Shown: positions 6,259 through 7,565 of the stretch, in pieces
Layout: each line of letters opens with the position of its first letter
Position numbering within the stretch: position 1 is the first letter of the stretch
Assembly (NCBI GenBank): GCA_948468325.1
Contig: CAOKHR010000113.1
Coordinates: 1-7,565 of the forward strand
DNA: 7,565 bases
Source of the DNA: an uncultured Lachnospiraceae bacterium
GTDB lineage: Bacteria; Bacillota; Clostridia; Lachnospirales; Lachnospiraceae
Direction: 5' to 3'
Program-made: the position numbers and the translations under genes
The notes under the pieces: generated by a model
The model's input: only the letters and a program-made list of their open reading frames with translations
Told to the model about the DNA's origin: nothing
Databases searched by the model: none

Positions 6259-7258
6259 CGATCTCGTCACCTCCGCCTCTGGAAATTACAATCTCGCCAG
6301 AGTCTTCCAGCTTACGAATGACGCCAACAATCTTCTGCTGCGCTTCCTCAACATCTTTCATACGTACCGGACCCATAAATTCCATGTCTTCCTTAATCAT
6401 AGCCGCAAGACGTTTGGACAGATTCTTAAAGATCGTACCCTGAACCTCTTCATTGGCGCCTTTCAGTGCAACAGAAAGGTCATTGTTGTCGACATCGCGC
6501 AGTACACGCTGAATCGCCCGGTCATCAAGCAGCATAATATCTTCGAATACAAACATCTTCTTGCGGATTTCGTCTGCCAGTTCCGGTTCTTCGATTTCCA
6601 GAGATTCCATAATATGTTTCTCGGTAGAACGGTCTACCGTATTCAAAATATTGACAATTGCATCGACGCCGCCGACAATTGTATAATCCTGATTGATCAG
6701 AGAAGAAAGCTTTCTTTCCAGCACTCGTTCCACCTCTTTCACAACATCCGGAGAAGTCCTGTCCATCGTAGCAATTCTCTTTGCAACATCCGACTGCACT
6801 TCCGAAGAAAGAGCACTCATAATCATAGCCGCCTGTGCCGGTGTCAGATAAGACAAAATCATAGCGATTGTCTGCGGATGCTCATCCTGAATAAAATTCA
6901 GAAGCTGGCTCGGATCTGTCTTACGTACAAATTCGAAAGGACGAACCTGCAAAGATGCCGTCAGTTTGGAGATAACTTCCTGCGCTCTCTCCCCGCCCAA
7001 AGCTTTATCCAGCAGCTCTTTCGCATATGTAATACCTCCTTCGGCAATATATTGCTGTGCCAGACAAACCTGATAGAACTCATTCAAAACATCTTCTTTT
7101 ACCTGCGGCGAAACACTTCTCGTGTTAGCGATTTCCAAGGTCAGTTCTTCGATTTCATCCTCTTTTAAATGCTTAAATATATCTGCCGACTTTTCCGGTC
7201 CTAATGCAATTAATAATACGGCGGCTTTTTGTACGCCGGTCAATTCTTCACTGCCCAT
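6251..7258 (-). CDS. fliG: FliG, flagellar motor switch protein
   Basis: FliG is the C-ring protein that binds FliF with its N-terminus and interacts with the stator through its C-terminal domain to generate torque. The 335-residue length is normal. Visible features are the N-terminal FliF-binding domain (LTGVQKAAVLLIALG, about residues 6-20), the middle-domain EHPQT motif (126-130), the MFVF hinge motif (235-238), and a C-terminal torque domain. The charged residues there line up with the E. coli torque set: K266, R283, E290, D291 and R299, corresponding to K264, R281, D288, D289 and R297, with one conservative D-to-E change. The start is ATG 7258, giving MGSEELTGVQ; the in-frame GTG at 7270 is rejected because it collides with the ribosome binding site. 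The tail SRGGGDEIVV is typical, and its codons double as the fliH ribosome binding site. Confidence 0.97.
   Translation of the reverse strand: MGSEELTGVQKAAVLLIALGPEKSADIFKHLKEDEIEELTLEIANTRSVSPQVKEDVLNEFYQVCLAQQYIAEGGITYAKELLDKALGGERAQEVISKLTASLQVRPFEFVRKTDPSQLLNFIQDEHPQTIAMILSYLTPAQAAMIMSALSSEVQSDVAKRIATMDRTSPDVVKEVERVLERKLSSLINQDYTIVGGVDAIVNILNTVDRSTEKHIMESLEIEEPELADEIRKKMFVFEDIMLLDDRAIQRVLRDVDNNDLSVALKGANEEVQGTIFKNLSKRLAAMIKEDMEFMGPVRMKDVEEAQQKIVGVIRKLEDSGEIVISRGGGDEIVV
6267..6274 (-). promoter_or_regulatory. Strong Shine-Dalgarno inside fliG that sets a TTG start for fliH
   Basis: The minus strand reads GGAGGTGA within the Gly-Gly-Asp codons at the end of fliG. It is followed by an 8-base spacer and TTG at 6258. 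The alternative GTG at 6270 is embedded in this very element and so has no usable site of its own. This supports TTG 6258, giving MSNLFKQ, as the fliH start. Confidence 0.75.
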
Positions 7259-7260
7259 TT

Positions 7261-7565
7261 TTAATCCCACTCCTCATTCAGCCAATTGCGCAGCAATGAC
7301 GCTGCCGCTTCCGGATTACCCTCTACAAAGTTTTCAATCAGAATTCGTGTCTCTGACTTCTCGGAGAAACCAATATCCTGTAACGCCGCATCATCTTCTG
7401 ACTGCGTTCTGGTCGTTTCAAGCAGTGTTTCCACAGAAAGCTCCGGTTCGATTTCCTCCTCCTGCTGTTTCCTTGTACTTCTGAATACAACAAAGCCAAG
7501 CAGTGCAAATATTAAAACCGCAAGTGCAATCTGCAGGTAATCCATTACTCCCCTTCCGTCTGAGG
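7261..7565 (-). CDS. fliF: FliF, flagellar MS-ring protein (C-terminal end, partial at window edge)
   Basis: FliF forms the membrane-embedded MS ring, on which the C-ring and export gate are built. Only the last ~100 residues are present. An in-frame methionine sits at 7545, but the frame stays open upstream to the window edge (…S-D-G-R-G-V-M-D-Y…), so this is the 3' end of a longer gene; full-length FliF is usually about 500-550 residues. Visible parts, counted from that methionine, are a hydrophobic segment at about residues 5-22 (second transmembrane helix, ending FRSTRK), an acidic linker, and the C-terminal FliG-binding helix with the hallmark ending ENFVEGNPEAAASLL…RNWLNEEWD. That ending is very close to the conserved Firmicute FliF terminus. 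fliG begins 2 bases after the stop codon, as expected for partners that bind one-to-one. Confidence 0.95.
   Translation of the reverse strand, partial: SDGRGVMDYLQIALAVLIFALLGFVVFRSTRKQQEEEIEPELSVETLLETTRTQSEDDAALQDIGFSEKSETRILIENFVEGNPEAAASLLRNWLNEEWD
7270..7274 (-). promoter_or_regulatory. Ribosome binding site deciding the fliG start
   Basis: The minus strand reads AGGAG here, followed by 11 bases and then ATG at 7258. A longer frame could start at GTG 7270, but that codon overlaps the last base of this AGGAG and so cannot use it. The ATG is therefore preferred. The site lies inside the last codons of fliF, suggesting coupled translation. Confidence 0.7.

Noticed and set aside
6233..7168. 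Long plus-strand open frame (311 codons) opposite fliG
   Set aside because: It is antisense to a clear FliG. Its translation is rich in His, Arg, Cys, Asn and Phe with no family resemblance, typical of a shadow frame.
7261..7545. A stand-alone 94-residue membrane protein starting at ATG 7545
   Set aside because: The frame continues open upstream to the window edge, and the ending is the FliF C-terminus. The GGGGAG before the ATG is only a few bases away, too close to be a convincing start signal.

Overview
The window is a stretch of a large flagellar (fla/che-type) operon. Every gene lies on the minus strand, so transcription runs from position 7565 toward 1. The order is fliF (3' end) - fliG - fliH - fliI - fliJ - ylxF-like - fliK - flgD - small 'flagellar operon protein' - flgE (5' end). 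This order, the moderate GC content and the AGGAGG-type ribosome binding sites point to a motile Firmicute. The wording of the proteins (FliI, FliH, the small operon protein, and FliK ending in GNQVDLTA) suggests a Clostridia member, most likely Lachnospiraceae (Roseburia/Eubacterium-like). The taxonomic call is inference from memory of the families, not a search.

Layout in transcription order. Positions 7565-7261 encode the last ~100 residues of the MS-ring protein FliF (second membrane helix and FliG-binding tail). 7258-6251 is the switch protein FliG. 6258-5452, 5449-4130 and 4118-3672 are the export ATPase complex: FliH (stator/regulator), FliI (ATPase) and FliJ (stalk). 3652-2738 is a membrane-anchored coiled-coil protein with a C-terminal MgtE_N-like domain (YlxF/MotE type). 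2704-1250 is FliK, the hook-length ruler. 1235-540 is FlgD, the hook cap/scaffold. 523-128 is a TIGR02530-type small protein of unknown function. 49-1 is the beginning of the hook protein FlgE.

Together the genes cover the MS-ring/C-ring junction, the energised type III export gate, and hook assembly with its length control. Genes are packed with gaps of 2-33 bases or short overlaps, consistent with one polycistronic mRNA and translational coupling. No promoter, terminator, RNA gene, mobile element or CRISPR array was found. The only non-coding stretch of any size is the 78 bases between the small operon gene and flgE (50-127). It is GC-rich and can fold into competing hairpins just upstream of the flgE ribosome binding site.

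No undescribed system is evident; this is a core housekeeping motility locus. The points most worth a second look are a surface-protein-like helical domain on the C-terminus of FlgD, the flgE leader, an N-terminal repeat and CxxC motif in FliK, and the two conserved but poorly understood operon proteins (YlxF-like and TIGR02530-like).
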